The notes under the pieces are model-generated. The model searched no databases. It saw only the letters and a list, made by a program, of their open reading frames with translations, and was not told where the DNA came from. The translations under genes were made by a program, and so were the position numbers. From positions 62,001 through 126,000 of the forward strand of contig JAGWHU010000002.1 in the NCBI GenBank assembly GCA_028866575.1: a DNA stretch of 64,000 nt, written 5' to 3'. The DNA is from Candidatus Micrarchaeota archaeon (GTDB lineage: Archaea; Micrarchaeota; Micrarchaeia; Micrarchaeales; Micrarchaeaceae). The number at the start of each line of letters is the position of its first letter. Position 1 is the first letter of the stretch. Positions 24,513-33,836 of the stretch are shown here, in pieces.

Positions 24513-25517
24513 CTATCTCCTCCCGCCCCTCACCCATGGTATGTTCTTGAACTGCTCGTTGGAATCAGCGCCCTCCTCGCGTATCTCCCTGCCCGTGAGG
24601 CTTATGAAGACGTCCTCGAGCGTGGGCCTTTTCAGCGTCGTGTAGTCTATAGATATCTTTGATGCCTGCGCTAGCTTTATTATCTTAGGTATGGCCGCGC
24701 TCCCATTCTTTGTAGCTATCTCCACGTTGCTCTCGAACTCCTTGACTGAGCTTGCGAGCCTGCTCTTTTTTATAACAGCGACCAGTTCCTTGGGCTTGTC
24801 CGATCCTATCCTTATTATGTCCCCGCCGAGCGAGTCCTTAAGCCTTTCAGCAGTATCCAGCTTTATTATCCTGCCGTGGTCCATTATGGCTATCCTGTCG
24901 CAAAGCTCGTCCGCCTCCTCCATGTAGTGCGTAGTCAATATCATCGTTATCTTCTCCCTTTCGTTGAGCTGCGATATGTACTCCCATATCTTTCTTCTAG
25001 TCTGGGGATCCAGCCCTATAGTAGGCTCGTCAAGGAACAGCACCTTCGGATTGTGTATGAATCCCCTCGCTATCTCAAGCCTTCGCTTCATGCCCCCGGA
25101 ATATGTCTTCACCTGCCTGTCGGCCTTGTCCTCCAGCTCAACAAGCGCTAGCGCCCTTTTTATCGCGTCTTTCTTGTCCTGCCCCTTCACGCCGTATAGC
25201 CTTGCGTGCAAGTCAAGGTTCTGGCGCCCTGTAAGCTCGTCGTCCAGGCTCGGGTCCTGGAAGACTATGCCTATCATGTTCCTTACCCCGCCCTTGTCCC
25301 TGAGCACGCTACTGCCGTTTACCGTTGCTGATCCTGAGGTCAGGCTTACTATGGTTGATAGTATAGATATTGTCGTGGTCTTGCCTGCTCCGTTGGGCCC
25401 GAGCAGCCCGAATATCTCGCCCTCCTTGACTTCGAATGATATATCATCCACTGCGGTGAAGTTTCCGAACCTCTTCACCAGGTCCTTCACAATTATGGAC
25501 TTGCCTGCATCTTCCAT
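24513..25517 (-). CDS. ABC transporter ATP-binding protein (DrrA-like)
   Basis: A 334-aa ATPase with Walker A GPNGAGKTTT near residue 39, a Q-loop FQDPSLDDELTGRQNL, signature YSGGMKRRLEIA near 139, Walker B VLFLDEPTIGLD near 158, and the H-loop TTHYMEEADELCDR. A C-terminal extension of ~100 residues, as in DrrA-type exporters, follows. With the downstream permease it should export a lipid, drug or polymer. The promoter region upstream (25518-25560) has an A/T-rich TATA-like sequence. Confidence 0.93.
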   Translation of the reverse strand: MEDAGKSIIVKDLVKRFGNFTAVDDISFEVKEGEIFGLLGPNGAGKTTTISILSTIVSLTSGSATVNGSSVLRDKGGVRNMIGIVFQDPSLDDELTGRQNLDLHARLYGVKGQDKKDAIKRALALVELEDKADRQVKTYSGGMKRRLEIARGFIHNPKVLFLDEPTIGLDPQTRRKIWEYISQLNEREKITMILTTHYMEEADELCDRIAIMDHGRIIKLDTAERLKDSLGGDIIRIGSDKPKELVAVIKKSRLASSVKEFESNVEIATKNGSAAIPKIIKLAQASKISIDYTTLKRPTLEDVFISLTGREIREEGADSNEQFKNIPWVRGGRR

Positions 25518-25603
25518 CCGTACACCTTTTATTATTTACAAATTTATCTATTAAAACAATTCTATTGCATTAGGCACATGCCCATGCTCCGGCTTTTGGA
25601 ATT

Positions 25604-26224
25604 TCACGGGGCGCTTATAAGGTGCTGCGATATCGCGGCTATGCCGACCGATGCCGACAATGACCCAGCTGCAAAAAGAAAAAGCCAGAACAGTACCAGC
25701 ATGATTATCCAACCCATCCAGACCCTTGCGTATATGCGCGGCAGCGTTATCTTGTCCGCTATCAGCGAAACAGGATAGGAGAATATTCCGGCAAGCCCGT
25801 ACAGGAAATACATCGCAAGCAGCGCGACGGGCTCTTTCGTAAGCCCTATCTTGTAGCCCTCCACGCCGTAGAGTATCGTCATAACGCCTATCATCAGTCC
25901 TAGGAACCCCAAGTATTCGAACCTTACCTCGTATTTTACAGTAAGGGAGAACGCGAGCAGTATTATGCCGAATGATATGAACGGATCGTAGAAGAGAATG
26001 TTGTAGCTCCCAGGAAGCGGCCACGTGAACTGTCCCCAGAGGCCCGTGACTATCATGTATGTTCCGAGCATCGCTATGGGCACGCTTGCGCTCTTGAGGT
26101 GCTCGCGGAAGTTCTTCCCCTTCTTCCTGTAGATGAGGTACATGGATGTTACGGTATAAAGCAGCATGAAGCAGGCGAAGCTGAGCGTGAGCAGCTGGTA
26201 TGCCAGGTTGTCTATGAATGCCAT
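25604..26224 (-). CDS. DUF981-like integral membrane protein
   Basis: The 206-aa protein has about seven hydrophobic helices and resembles archaeal DUF981 membrane proteins of unknown function: helices around FACFMLLYTVTSMYLIYRKK, then the conserved LPGSYNILFYDPFISFGI region near residues 70-88. The ATG at 26224 follows a TATA-like ATATTTAAAT at about 26253-26262 by the right distance for a leaderless start; the longer frame would begin with TTG. Confidence 0.75.
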   Translation of the reverse strand: MAFIDNLAYQLLTLSFACFMLLYTVTSMYLIYRKKGKNFREHLKSASVPIAMLGTYMIVTGLWGQFTWPLPGSYNILFYDPFISFGIILLAFSLTVKYEVRFEYLGFLGLMIGVMTILYGVEGYKIGLTKEPVALLAMYFLYGLAGIFSYPVSLIADKITLPRIYARVWMGWIIMLVLFWLFLFAAGSLSASVGIAAISQHLISAP

Positions 26225-26346
26225 CCTTACACGCTTATTAATAATTGCCAAAATTTAAATATGTTACAGTATCGCGGGAAACCATCATACAATACAGTTT
26301 AATACCTTCCCGGAAAATACTTTCTGCTGTTTAAGGAGCAGGTTTT

Positions 26347-26811
26347 ATGCAGACAAAAATGATCATATACGCAATAGTGGCGGTCCTTGCGGTTTCGGCA
26401 GTTGGCTTTTTTGCCTTGAGGCACGGAGCTGCACCGGCGCAAAAACCCGGCGCAACTTCAACTGTTGGCAGCTACGCAAGAACCACTGCACAGCAGGGCA
26501 ATTCCACTGGGGTGCTCCTGGCCGACGAGCCATATGCCCCCTATTCCTACTTGGTTTCAGGGAGCAACATGTCGCAGCAGGCGGCATATGCGATGGACGG
26601 GTTCAACATGAGCTCCATGACGTTGAGTAACGGCACCAGGACAATAACCATAACGGTTATCGGCACCAACGTATACAAGAACATAGAGCTTGCGCAAGGC
26701 TACAGGCTGTACGTGGTTGAGACATCCTTCGGCGACGACAGCTACAGGTTCGACTCTTCCCTGGGTGACGACGGATTCGTAATTGTAAATCCGAATGGGT
26801 ACGTGATATGA
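26347..26811 (+). CDS. Small membrane-anchored exported protein
   Basis: A 154-aa protein with an N-terminal transmembrane segment (residues ~5-24) followed by a Pro/Ala/Thr/Ser linker and a compact beta-like domain. No family is recognised. Similar architecture (one N-terminal anchor, then Thr/Ser-rich linker and extracellular domain) recurs at 29923, 41126, 52047 and 59149, so these may be cell-surface proteins. A Shine-Dalgarno-like AAGGAG lies about 10 bp upstream of the ATG. The gene ends 7 bp before a convergent membrane protein gene. Confidence 0.7.
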   Translation: MQTKMIIYAIVAVLAVSAVGFFALRHGAAPAQKPGATSTVGSYARTTAQQGNSTGVLLADEPYAPYSYLVSGSNMSQQAAYAMDGFNMSSMTLSNGTRTITITVIGTNVYKNIELAQGYRLYVVETSFGDDSYRFDSSLGDDGFVIVNPNGYVI

Positions 26812-26818
26812 TGGCGCA

Positions 26819-27598
26819 TCAGCGCCTTTTCACCCTGTAGAGCGCGTATGCTGCGTTGCCCAATAGGAGCGCAATGAGCAGCGGATAGCTTATCCTGAGG
26901 CTGCCAATTGCAATGTATAGGATTGCAATGGATGCGCCGAACGCAATCTGGTGGTACCTACTGTTTGGGGATGTCTTTGGCTCGCACAGCATTACGAACG
27001 CGAAATAGAAGTTTATGCTGAAGAACGCGGCCAATATTCCTATCGGGGACAGGTGGGATATGCCACCTATCGCGATCGTGGATATTAGGGATACAAGCAC
27101 GAAGGATGCCGCAGCCGTCAGCCTGCGCGCCTCGTATGCGGTTATCACAAGTACAAGTGTCAGCGACACGGCTATGCCAAGGATGTTGTAGTTGCTTGCG
27201 GCCCACCACTGGTCCCCGGCGCCGAATATGGGCAGTGCGATGATAAGGCCAAGGGCGGCGGGATTGAATATGTTCGATCCCCTCATTTTTATGAAGAACT
27301 TGGAAAACACCGCGAATGCTGACGCGACCAAGACTATAGCCATTGATCCTGTCGGTGGAGCTATTGACCCTATTATCAGGCCGGTGACTATCGCAGAGTA
27401 CGGAACCCTCAGGCTTCTTTTGAAATGGAATCTGGCTATTGCGATCTCAAGCAGGGATGAGACCAGCACCGCAAGCAAAAGAGGATAAGGCACTATCCTA
27501 AGCGTATAGGATGAAATTGCAGCGATTGAGGAAAGGAGGATTATCGTAGTTATGTACATCCTTCCTACTGGCTGGCCGAGTATCCTCATGCTCATCAA
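26819..27598 (-). CDS. RnfD/NqrB-like membrane protein
   Basis: A 259-aa protein with about nine hydrophobic helices. The phrase GSNIFNPAALGLI near residue 108 matches the conserved segment of the NqrB/RnfD family, and MLCEPKTSPNSRYHQ near residue 208 matches the RnfD loop of the type with Asp-x-x-Thr-Ser-Pro. The flavin-binding Thr of true NqrB/RnfD is not evident, and no other Rnf/Nqr genes are near, so it may be a stand-alone transporter-like relative. It lies 13 bp from the vapC end on the same strand. Confidence 0.75.
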   Translation of the reverse strand: MMSMRILGQPVGRMYITTIILLSSIAAISSYTLRIVPYPLLLAVLVSSLLEIAIARFHFKRSLRVPYSAIVTGLIIGSIAPPTGSMAIVLVASAFAVFSKFFIKMRGSNIFNPAALGLIIALPIFGAGDQWWAASNYNILGIAVSLTLVLVITAYEARRLTAAASFVLVSLISTIAIGGISHLSPIGILAAFFSINFYFAFVMLCEPKTSPNSRYHQIAFGASIAILYIAIGSLRISYPLLIALLLGNAAYALYRVKRR

Positions 27599-27611
27599 AA
27601 AGGTTTTATGG

Positions 27612-28019
27612 TCAGAGCCCTATCGTTATGCCAGTAGCTGGTGCGGTGCTTTCGGCCTTTTTGCCGCCTGCGCCGCGCTTGACGCTGTTCGTAAGTATCT
27701 TCAGGCCGTATATGGTCCCTGTGGCAAGTATGAACGGGTTCAGCACGCCAAGAGTCTTCCCCGCGCGCTTGCCCTCGTAGACGAAGCGCCCCGCAAGTGA
27801 GGATATCTCCTTGTCCAGCTTTATAACCGAGCTTAACTGCTCTATTGTGTTAAGCAGGTAGTTGATGTTGCGGCCCTCCTTGAGCGCCCAGTTTGTCACT
27901 TCAGCTACTGTGACTATGCTTGTGTAGCACACGTTGCTGCGCAGCATCTCCTTTACGCGCTGGCCCTTCTTGCTCCCATTGAAGAATTCTATCCATGCGG
28001 ATGTGTCGAGCAGTAACAT
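27612..28019 (-). CDS. vapC: PIN-domain toxin VapC (active site partly degenerate)
   Basis: The 135-aa protein has the PIN opening LLLDTSAWIEFF with the first Asp and TVAEVTNWAL with the second acidic residue. The expected third Asp reads Asn (LNPFILATGTIYGLKILTNS), and the usual Thr-x-Asp near the end is TNS, so two of four metal ligands look changed. Family members cut tRNA or rRNA; this one may be weakened or dead. It follows vapB after 7 bp and is followed by a C-terminal Gly/Ala-rich tail. Confidence 0.85.
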   Translation of the reverse strand: MLLLDTSAWIEFFNGSKKGQRVKEMLRSNVCYTSIVTVAEVTNWALKEGRNINYLLNTIEQLSSVIKLDKEISSLAGRFVYEGKRAGKTLGVLNPFILATGTIYGLKILTNSVKRGAGGKKAESTAPATGITIGL

Positions 28020-28026
28020 AATATCA

Positions 28027-28236
28027 CTAAGCGGTATTCATCATGTCCCTTACGAAAGGCTTGGATCCCTTGGTGACCCCGAAGGCCTTTGCTATAAGGT
28101 GCTTCTTCCTCTTCAGCAGCGCTATCTCTACCTCCTCGCCCTCCTTTATCTTCTCGTCCTTTATCAGCTGCTTGGGTATCAGGACACCCAGAGAGGTGCC
28201 TATTCGCCTTATCTTCCCCTTGAATATCGTATCCAT
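28027..28236 (-). CDS. vapB: AbrB-type antitoxin VapB
   Basis: The 69-aa protein has a SpoVT-AbrB swapped-hairpin domain: KIRRIGTSLGVLIPKQLIKD near residues 8-27 followed by an acidic EGEEVEIALL strand. It would bind operator DNA through this domain and neutralise VapC with its C-terminal tail. Two 8-bp palindromes directly upstream (28251-28274) are the likely operator. It is the first gene of the pair. Confidence 0.87.
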   Translation of the reverse strand: MDTIFKGKIRRIGTSLGVLIPKQLIKDEKIKEGEEVEIALLKRKKHLIAKAFGVTKGSKPFVRDMMNTA

Positions 28237-28250
28237 TGAATCACATTACA

Positions 28251-28274
28251 AATGCATTACCATTATAATGCATT
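28251..28274. promoter_or_regulatory. Paired palindromes, likely VapB operator
   Basis: AATGCATT occurs twice, at 28251-28258 and 28267-28274, with centres 16 bp apart, 15 bp upstream of the vapB start. Each is a perfect palindrome and the pair forms a larger dyad. AbrB-type antitoxins usually bind such sites as dimers to repress their own operon; that link is inference. Confidence 0.65.
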
Positions 28275-28376
28275 AGTATTTTTCACATATTTAGTAATTT
28301 ATATGTGCGAGAAAATTTATAATATTATCCTTTTTGCCATTTTTTTGGCAGGAATGCCATAAATCCGCAAAAAACA

Positions 28377-29789
28377 TCATGCGTCAAGATAATAGTACAT
28401 CTCCATCGGGTGTGGATACATGGATATGGTCCTTGACTCGCCGCGCTTCAGCTCTATGTACTTGTCAAGTATGTCGCTGCCGAACACAGGCTTGAGGAAT
28501 TCCCTGTCGTTCTCCAGCTCGTCAAGCGCCTCGTCAAGAGACTTCGGCACCTCCTTTATCCCTAGATCGCGCCTCTTTACCTCGGAAAGATTGTATATGT
28601 TCTCCTCCACTGCCGGGCCGGGCTCGGTCTTGGCCTTTATCCCGTCAAGCGCTGCGCAGAGCATCGCGGAGAACGCGAGATAAGGGTTGGATGAGCCGTC
28701 CGGAGCCCTGTACTCAATGCGTTTAGAGCCCTCTATACCCTTGTGGTATGCAGGAATTCTTACGACGGCGCTCCTGTTTGACCTGCTCCATGCAAGGTAC
28801 ACAGGCGCCTCGAACCCGGGTATCAGCCTCCTGTAGCTGTTCATCGTGGGGGACACTATTGCCGAAAGCGCCCTGGCGTGCCTCAGTATGCCCCCCATGG
28901 CATACCTACCCAGTTGGCTTATCTCTGCATAAGGCTCGCCTTGATCGTACATCAGGTTCCTCTTGCCAGCCGCATCCCATACGCTCATGTGGACATGCAT
29001 GCCGCTGCCGTTGTCTCCGAACATGGGCTTTGGCATGAAGGTGGCTACCATGCCCCTCCTTGATGCTATGTTCTTTGCGACGTACTTCAGCGTCTGGGCG
29101 CTGTCCGCGGCATCGACAAGGGTAGAGTACTTGAAATCTATCTCGGCCTGGCCTGCCGTGGCAACCTCGTGGTGGTGGGCCTCTACAGAGAATCCGAAGT
29201 CCCTAACCAGCGTATCCGCTATCTCCATCCTGAGGTCCATCATCTTGTCTATCGGCGGCGCTGGATAATAGCCCTCCTTGAACCTCACCACGAAACCGCC
29301 CTCCTCGCCCCAAGGGGCCTCACGGGCGCGTATCTTGTATCCGGTGCCGCTGTACGGATTGGATACGTCCACGTCAACACCGTCAAATATGAAGAACTCG
29401 AGCTCTGGCCCGAAGAAGCTCTTGTAGCCAAGGCCCTCCTGCAGCTTCTCGGCGCTCTCGGCTATGCCCCTGGGATCGTTCTCGAACCTGCCCTTGCTGC
29501 CGCCCCAGTGCACCTTGCAAAGAACCCTTGCCACGTTGGGCGTCCATGGTATCAGCCTGAGTGTGCCCTTCACAGGCATAAGGACCATGTCGCTCTCGGA
29601 AATCGAGGTGAAGCCCCTTATGCTGCTGCCGTCCAGCTTGGCGAAGCCCTCCTCAAAGGACTCGTCAGTGAATGAACTTGCAGGTATCGTGACGTGGTGC
29701 ACCGTGCCTGGAAGGTCAGTGAACTGAAGATCAACCCACCGTATGTCTCTGTCCTTGAAAAACCCGGAAATATCCATGTCCTCGTACAT
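28377..29789 (-). CDS. glnA: Glutamine synthetase, type I
   Basis: The 470-aa enzyme makes glutamine from glutamate, ammonia and ATP. Landmarks are [19 protein letters not shown] near residue 19, [11 protein letters not shown] near 130, [18 protein letters not shown] near 210, [16 protein letters not shown] near 264, [12 protein letters not shown] near 345, and [15 protein letters not shown] near 366. Length and order are normal. The loop that is adenylylated in bacteria (NLYDLPPE) is not present. The ATG at 29789 has GGGGG upstream; the longer frame to 29807 begins with TTG. Confidence 0.95.
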   Translation of the reverse strand: MYEDMDISGFFKDRDIRWVDLQFTDLPGTVHHVTIPASSFTDESFEEGFAKLDGSSIRGFTSISESDMVLMPVKGTLRLIPWTPNVARVLCKVHWGGSKGRFENDPRGIAESAEKLQEGLGYKSFFGPELEFFIFDGVDVDVSNPYSGTGYKIRAREAPWGEEGGFVVRFKEGYYPAPPIDKMMDLRMEIADTLVRDFGFSVEAHHHEVATAGQAEIDFKYSTLVDAADSAQTLKYVAKNIASRRGMVATFMPKPMFGDNGSGMHVHMSVWDAAGKRNLMYDQGEPYAEISQLGRYAMGGILRHARALSAIVSPTMNSYRRLIPGFEAPVYLAWSRSNRSAVVRIPAYHKGIEGSKRIEYRAPDGSSNPYLAFSAMLCAALDGIKAKTEPGPAVEENIYNLSEVKRRDLGIKEVPKSLDEALDELENDREFLKPVFGSDILDKYIELKRGESRTISMYPHPMEMYYYLDA

Positions 29790-29922
29790 AAAAGCCCCCT
29801 TTACCAATGATAGGAAACCACTGCTTTAATAACTTCCCGGCAATGCGCAGTAATGCGAATCAATTGCGCTGCATTTATAAGCTTTGCTTTTTAATATTGC
29901 TCTATATTCCTAAGGAGATAGC

Positions 29923-31128
29923 ATGGCAAACAACTCAGGCATAATAATAGGCATAGTGGCCATAATAGTGATAATAGGCGCGATTGCGGTGTTCGGGCTT
30001 TCGTACAAGTCTGGCGCGCACGCAAGCACTAGCGCGTATACTACAATACAGAACACCAATACGACAACGGTACCTGCGGCAAGCAGGTCCGGAAACTACA
30101 GCGTTCCGGTCATGATGACTGACCCGCCGCAGGTCCCAGCTGGGGCGCAGGCGCTTGTGGTAACTTATTCGTCGGTAATGGCGCACACCAGCGGAGGGCA
30201 GAACTCGGGCTGGGTGAACGTGGCCGGCAGCGGATCGGTAAACCTTCTCGCTGTTGTAAATTCAAGCCAGGTCATAGGCAATGCCAACATATCTGCAAAC
30301 TCTACAATAAACCTGATAAGATTCGAGATCACTTCTGCAAACATAACGGTCAACGGCACCACATACAACGTAACTCTGCCTAACAGCAACCTCACGATTG
30401 CCGTGACGGGGAAGACGAAGGTGAATTCAAGCACAGGGGTGCTGGTGGATTTCGCGCCGGTTGTGCATGCGGTATACAATGACAATTCAACGGCTTTCGT
30501 GATGGCCCCTGCCGCAAAGGCCACGGTAGTCACAAACGTCAGCGCAGGTATTGGAGTAGGCGCAAGGATAGGCCTGAGCGCAAGCTCAATGGCTGACATA
30601 GAGGATGCCGCGCCCAACATAACCATAACCAATGCCACGATAACCGTAAACGGCAACATGACAACGGTGAGCGTTACGGTAAAGGACAACTCCAACAGCA
30701 GCGTTGTGCTGAACAATATATTCATACGCGGGCAGCAGAATGCTACGGTGACGCAATCCGCGAACATCAACGCATCGGTGATGGAGAGCATAAACGGGGA
30801 GCTCAACGGCAATAGCATGATGATGAACGAGAGCTCAGGCATGCATGCGGATGCACTGGGCACGCTAGGCCTGAATATAGAGCACTTTGACAGCCTGGGG
30901 TTCGTCGTCATGTCGAACGGCACACTGGAAGTGCCGACAGGCGTAGAAAGCCTTAGGAGCAGCGGATACACGCTTGCTGCGGGATCGTCTGCAACGCTCA
31001 GCTTCAACGGAGTGGTGTCATACAATTCAGGGGAAATCCAGTCCACCCCGGAAACAGGCTCGCAGCAGCAGATTACTGTAATAGGAAATGAAGGGGCAAG
31101 GGCGTCAACTGCCGCAACAGTAACGTAG
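29923..31128 (+). CDS. Membrane-anchored surface protein, Asn/Thr/Val-rich
   Basis: A 401-aa protein with an N-terminal transmembrane helix (residues ~6-27), a short Ser/Thr linker, and a long beta-rich ectodomain with many Asn-x-Ser/Thr sequons. No named domain is recognised; the ectodomain looks like a surface or S-layer-associated protein. The start has AAGGAGATAGC upstream. A T-rich terminator follows the stop. Its base composition is that of the chromosome. Confidence 0.75.
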   Translation: MANNSGIIIGIVAIIVIIGAIAVFGLSYKSGAHASTSAYTTIQNTNTTTVPAASRSGNYSVPVMMTDPPQVPAGAQALVVTYSSVMAHTSGGQNSGWVNVAGSGSVNLLAVVNSSQVIGNANISANSTINLIRFEITSANITVNGTTYNVTLPNSNLTIAVTGKTKVNSSTGVLVDFAPVVHAVYNDNSTAFVMAPAAKATVVTNVSAGIGVGARIGLSASSMADIEDAAPNITITNATITVNGNMTTVSVTVKDNSNSSVVLNNIFIRGQQNATVTQSANINASVMESINGELNGNSMMMNESSGMHADALGTLGLNIEHFDSLGFVVMSNGTLEVPTGVESLRSSGYTLAAGSSATLSFNGVVSYNSGEIQSTPETGSQQQITVIGNEGARASTAATVT

Positions 31129-31131
31129 TGC

Positions 31132-31162
31132 TTTTGCTCTTTTTTCTTATTTTTTTATTTTA
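31132..31162 (+). terminator. T-rich transcription terminator
   Basis: Several T-runs (CTTTTGCTC then TTTTTTCTTA then TTTTTTTATTTTA) follow the surface protein stop. Archaeal RNA polymerase stops at such U-runs without a hairpin. It may also serve the convergent gene at 31186-31599 in reverse only weakly, since the other strand is A-rich. Confidence 0.6.
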
Positions 31163-31185
31163 TGAGATTGCAGCTGCTGCAGTAT

Positions 31186-31599
31186 TCAGCCGGACTTCAT
31201 CTGATCCCGCATATGCTCCTTGAATTCGGAACTTGAGGCCCTTTTAATGAATCCGGAAAGCATGCCTGCAAGCCTTTCCCCGAGCCGCGGCCTGGTGTTA
31301 TAAGCATCTATCCTTATGCTTTCGGAACGTGCGAGCCGCATTAGCTCCGCCGCGCTTTCCACAGGGATTCCGTTGATATTTATGCCGCCTTTCACGAATG
31401 AAACGGTGCTCGAGGATCTTATGGATATGCCCCTGCGCTCCGACTTGCGCACAAGCCTGCTCAATTTGGCGATGGAGCCATAATAGGATCTCCCTTCAGC
31501 CTCTATGCTGCTGCCGCTTATTGATACAATATGGTAGAGCCTTGTCTTTTTTGCTGGTGCGGCTGTAGCATCTTCCATCCAATCGCTTTCAATTGGCAT
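31186..31599 (-). CDS. Hypothetical protein
   Basis: A 137-aa basic protein that I do not recognise. The middle third repeats the ideas GSSIEAEGRSYYGSIAKL and GININGIPVESAAELMRLA, two beta-hairpins each followed by a helix that may be an internal duplication. It has no membrane segment. It is divergent from the next gene, with TATA-like sequences for both in the 86-bp gap (31604-31618 and 31641-31650). Confidence 0.6.
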   Translation of the reverse strand: MPIESDWMEDATAAPAKKTRLYHIVSISGSSIEAEGRSYYGSIAKLSRLVRKSERRGISIRSSSTVSFVKGGININGIPVESAAELMRLARSESIRIDAYNTRPRLGERLAGMLSGFIKRASSSEFKEHMRDQMKSG

Positions 31600-31685
31600 T
31601 GCAGGTATATATAATTTTACGTCCTGCAGTGCAGGGAAAGGATTATATATGTGATTCGGAAAAAGTTATCCTATCGGTGATAAGA

Positions 31686-32249
31686 ATGCTCAGGGAAATC
31701 CAAGAGGGGAAATATTTGAACCTGGAAAGGCGGCTTGAGGAAATAATGAGCGACCCTAATGACCATCAGGGCCAAAAGCTGACCGTTGTCATGGAGCAGC
31801 GGCCCAATGCAATGCTGAGGGACAAGAGCCACATAACGATTGCGGATGTATTGAGGATAGAAGGGAAGCCAAGGGCAGAGCTGGAGGCACTGTATTCCGA
31901 TGTGCTAGGCCCGATGGGGAACCGACTTAACCTCCTGAAGGCCGTTTCGGCGAGCAAGCGCGTTGACAGGGACGCATTCAGGAATGGCTTCATGGACTTA
32001 TTTGCGGATTCCATGATGAAAGGAGGGCTTGAGGACAAGCCGAGGATAAAGGAGGTTATACTGTATCCGTTCCTTGTGTCCGGCCTGGTGGAGATAAGCA
32101 AGAACGACTATGGCTTCTCAAGCGACCTTGCCAGCTCAATCAGGTCTGCGGAGCAGAGGCAGGAACTGAGGGAAAAATTTGACGCGGTATGCGCAGAGCA
32201 CGGCGTGGGGTTGCGCGTAAATGATGGAAGGATAGCAATTAGGTCGTAA
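31686..32249 (+). CDS. Hypothetical helical protein, paralog of 33023-33637
   Basis: The 187-aa protein is all-helical and unrecognised. It resembles the product of 33023-33637 throughout: opening Leu-Lys/Arg-Asp/Glu-Ile followed by GKY, a middle ELxxLYSxVxxPM phrase, an EVILYP / RAIIYP block, and a terminal Ile-Arg. I chose the ATG at 31686 because it follows a TATA-like sequence at 31641-31650 by the right distance and clears the divergent gene. The pair brackets the pentapeptide gene. Confidence 0.7.
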   Translation: MLREIQEGKYLNLERRLEEIMSDPNDHQGQKLTVVMEQRPNAMLRDKSHITIADVLRIEGKPRAELEALYSDVLGPMGNRLNLLKAVSASKRVDRDAFRNGFMDLFADSMMKGGLEDKPRIKEVILYPFLVSGLVEISKNDYGFSSDLASSIRSAEQRQELREKFDAVCAEHGVGLRVNDGRIAIRS

Positions 32250-32524
32250 TAAGCCGATAGCCAACCATTGCCTGGTTTATCAACTCAGGGGCCAAAACGC
32301 AGCAATAGGAAGCTATATATATGTGGCCAACCACAATATACTAGAAGAAGAAATTTCAGATAATGCAGTAATTGTCTTATCCTAAAAATCTAAAACAAAG
32401 GAAGCGATAAATCTAAACTTATCCATTTTTTGATTGATTTACGAGATTTTAATTGCTTTACAGATTTGAAAATAATGAATGCTTCCGTTATTTGGGATCC
32501 TTCTTCAGGTTATTATTGAAGTGC
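32250..32524. other. AT-rich intergenic stretch
   Basis: I see no gene, tRNA or strong repeat in these 275 bp. The stretch is markedly more AT-rich than its surroundings and contains several short TTTTTTGATTG-like runs. It could be a remnant of an inserted element or simply a spacer between the two convergent genes. Confidence 0.4.
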
Positions 32525-32947
32525 TCAGCGCACCGCATCCGGCAGCACAGTTTTGAGCAGTATTGCCCCCATGAAGCTTGCCCCTTCTATTTTCGTGTTT
32601 GAGGCCCTGGCATAGGAGAGATCTGAATAGGAAAGGTTGGAATTGGACAGGTCCGAGCCGGATATGTCCGCAGAGAACAGTGTCGAGTTGGACAGGTTTG
32701 AATGCGACATGTTTGAATTGGAGAGGTTGGCCCTTCCCAGGCTCATGTTGCTCAGGTCCAGCCTGCTAAGGTCCCTTCCGCTCAGGTCGACAATCCTGCC
32801 CCTCTTCTGCGCCTCCTTTATGAGCGCCAGTATGTCGTTCCTCGTGAGCTTCTTCGGGCTGACTATTTTTATGTATTTGCCGTCGTCCTTGAACTTTAGC
32901 AATAGCACATTATTTCCATTAACCACGCTTATCACTGGCATATACAT
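32525..32947 (-). CDS. Pentapeptide-repeat protein
   Basis: The 140-aa protein has about eleven pentapeptide units of the form A/S-N/D-L-S-x between residues ~56 and 115, for example SNSNMSHSNLSNSTL. These fold into a square beta-helix. Such proteins can mimic DNA or bind enzymes, but most have unknown roles. The N-terminal ~55 residues form a separate alpha/beta region beginning VISVVNGNNVLLLKF. The gene lies alone between the two paralogous hypothetical genes. Confidence 0.88.
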   Translation of the reverse strand: MYMPVISVVNGNNVLLLKFKDDGKYIKIVSPKKLTRNDILALIKEAQKRGRIVDLSGRDLSRLDLSNMSLGRANLSNSNMSHSNLSNSTLFSADISGSDLSNSNLSYSDLSYARASNTKIEGASFMGAILLKTVLPDAVR

Positions 32948-33022
32948 TGTTTGTTCTAATATATAAGGCTTCTGAGCGTTAGCTTTGGAATGAATTATGG
33001 ATGCGGATGAGATGCCGCATAC

Positions 33023-33637
33023 TTAGAAGCGGATTGACACCCTTCTCCGCGCGGGATTGTGTATGACGTCTATCGCGTTTTTAAGCTCCGGATCCCCCTC
33101 GTGGGCCTTTATTGCGCCTATAAGGCCGTCAACGTGCTCGGTGAACTTCCCGTTGTACCTGTCCCAGCTGCTTATCACAGATATCGTCAACGGGTAGATT
33201 ATCGCCCTCTTTATCTCTTTCTTGTCATAGACATTGCCCCTTTCCATGAGCCTGAAGAAGGATTCGGAGAACCCGCTAGTGGCGCTGATGACTTCAGCTT
33301 CGTTATGGCCCTTTGCAGGACTCGCAATAGGTAATATGCCGAACCATGACCTTGTGGTTATGATCCTGCTTCGAAGAGAATGAAGGCCCGATCGCATCGG
33401 CTCTATCACCTCGGAATACAGGTCCTTGAGCTCCTCCTTCGCCTTTGCGTTCAGCCTCAGCTTGTCCGCAACCGCCCTGTATTGGGGTATTGGGAGGTAG
33501 CCGAGGTATGCAGCGGCGTCAGAATTTATTACGGAATTTTTCAGGTCCTTGTATTCGGGATATATGGCGGTCTTTGCCTTGAGCTCAAGCTCCAATTCTG
33601 AATACTTGCCCTTTTGCGACGGTATATCCTTCAGCAT
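33023..33637 (-). CDS. Hypothetical helical protein, paralog of 31686-32249
   Basis: A 204-aa helical protein of unknown function. The middle (EELKDLYSEVIEPMRSGLHSLRSR) and the following IKRAIIYPLTISVISSW align with the paralog at 31686-32249, and both end with a basic stretch and Ile-Arg. There is no membrane segment or metal motif. Upstream (33638-33815) lies ~180 bp in which I see no gene apart from the promoter of the next ORF. Confidence 0.7.
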   Translation of the reverse strand: MLKDIPSQKGKYSELELELKAKTAIYPEYKDLKNSVINSDAAAYLGYLPIPQYRAVADKLRLNAKAKEELKDLYSEVIEPMRSGLHSLRSRIITTRSWFGILPIASPAKGHNEAEVISATSGFSESFFRLMERGNVYDKKEIKRAIIYPLTISVISSWDRYNGKFTEHVDGLIGAIKAHEGDPELKNAIDVIHNPARRRVSIRF

Positions 33638-33836
33638 CTTATCACGTTATTTTATGTATTCGTTAATATATAAGCATATAGTGGCTTTGGCAGTTGCAGC
33701 AAGTAGCCGCTTATTTTTATCAAAGGATATCGTGTTTACCAGATACTTAATCCTTTTGCAATGCAGAATGTCCTCGTGGCGCGTATCAGATAGGTATTTA
33801 TATTAAAGCAAGGAAATGATTAGTCACTGTGATAAT

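Noticed and set aside
28346-28359. TGGCA/TGCCA dyad between vapB and glnA
   Set aside because: It lies downstream of glnA and could be part of a terminator, but it is too short and isolated to support a call.
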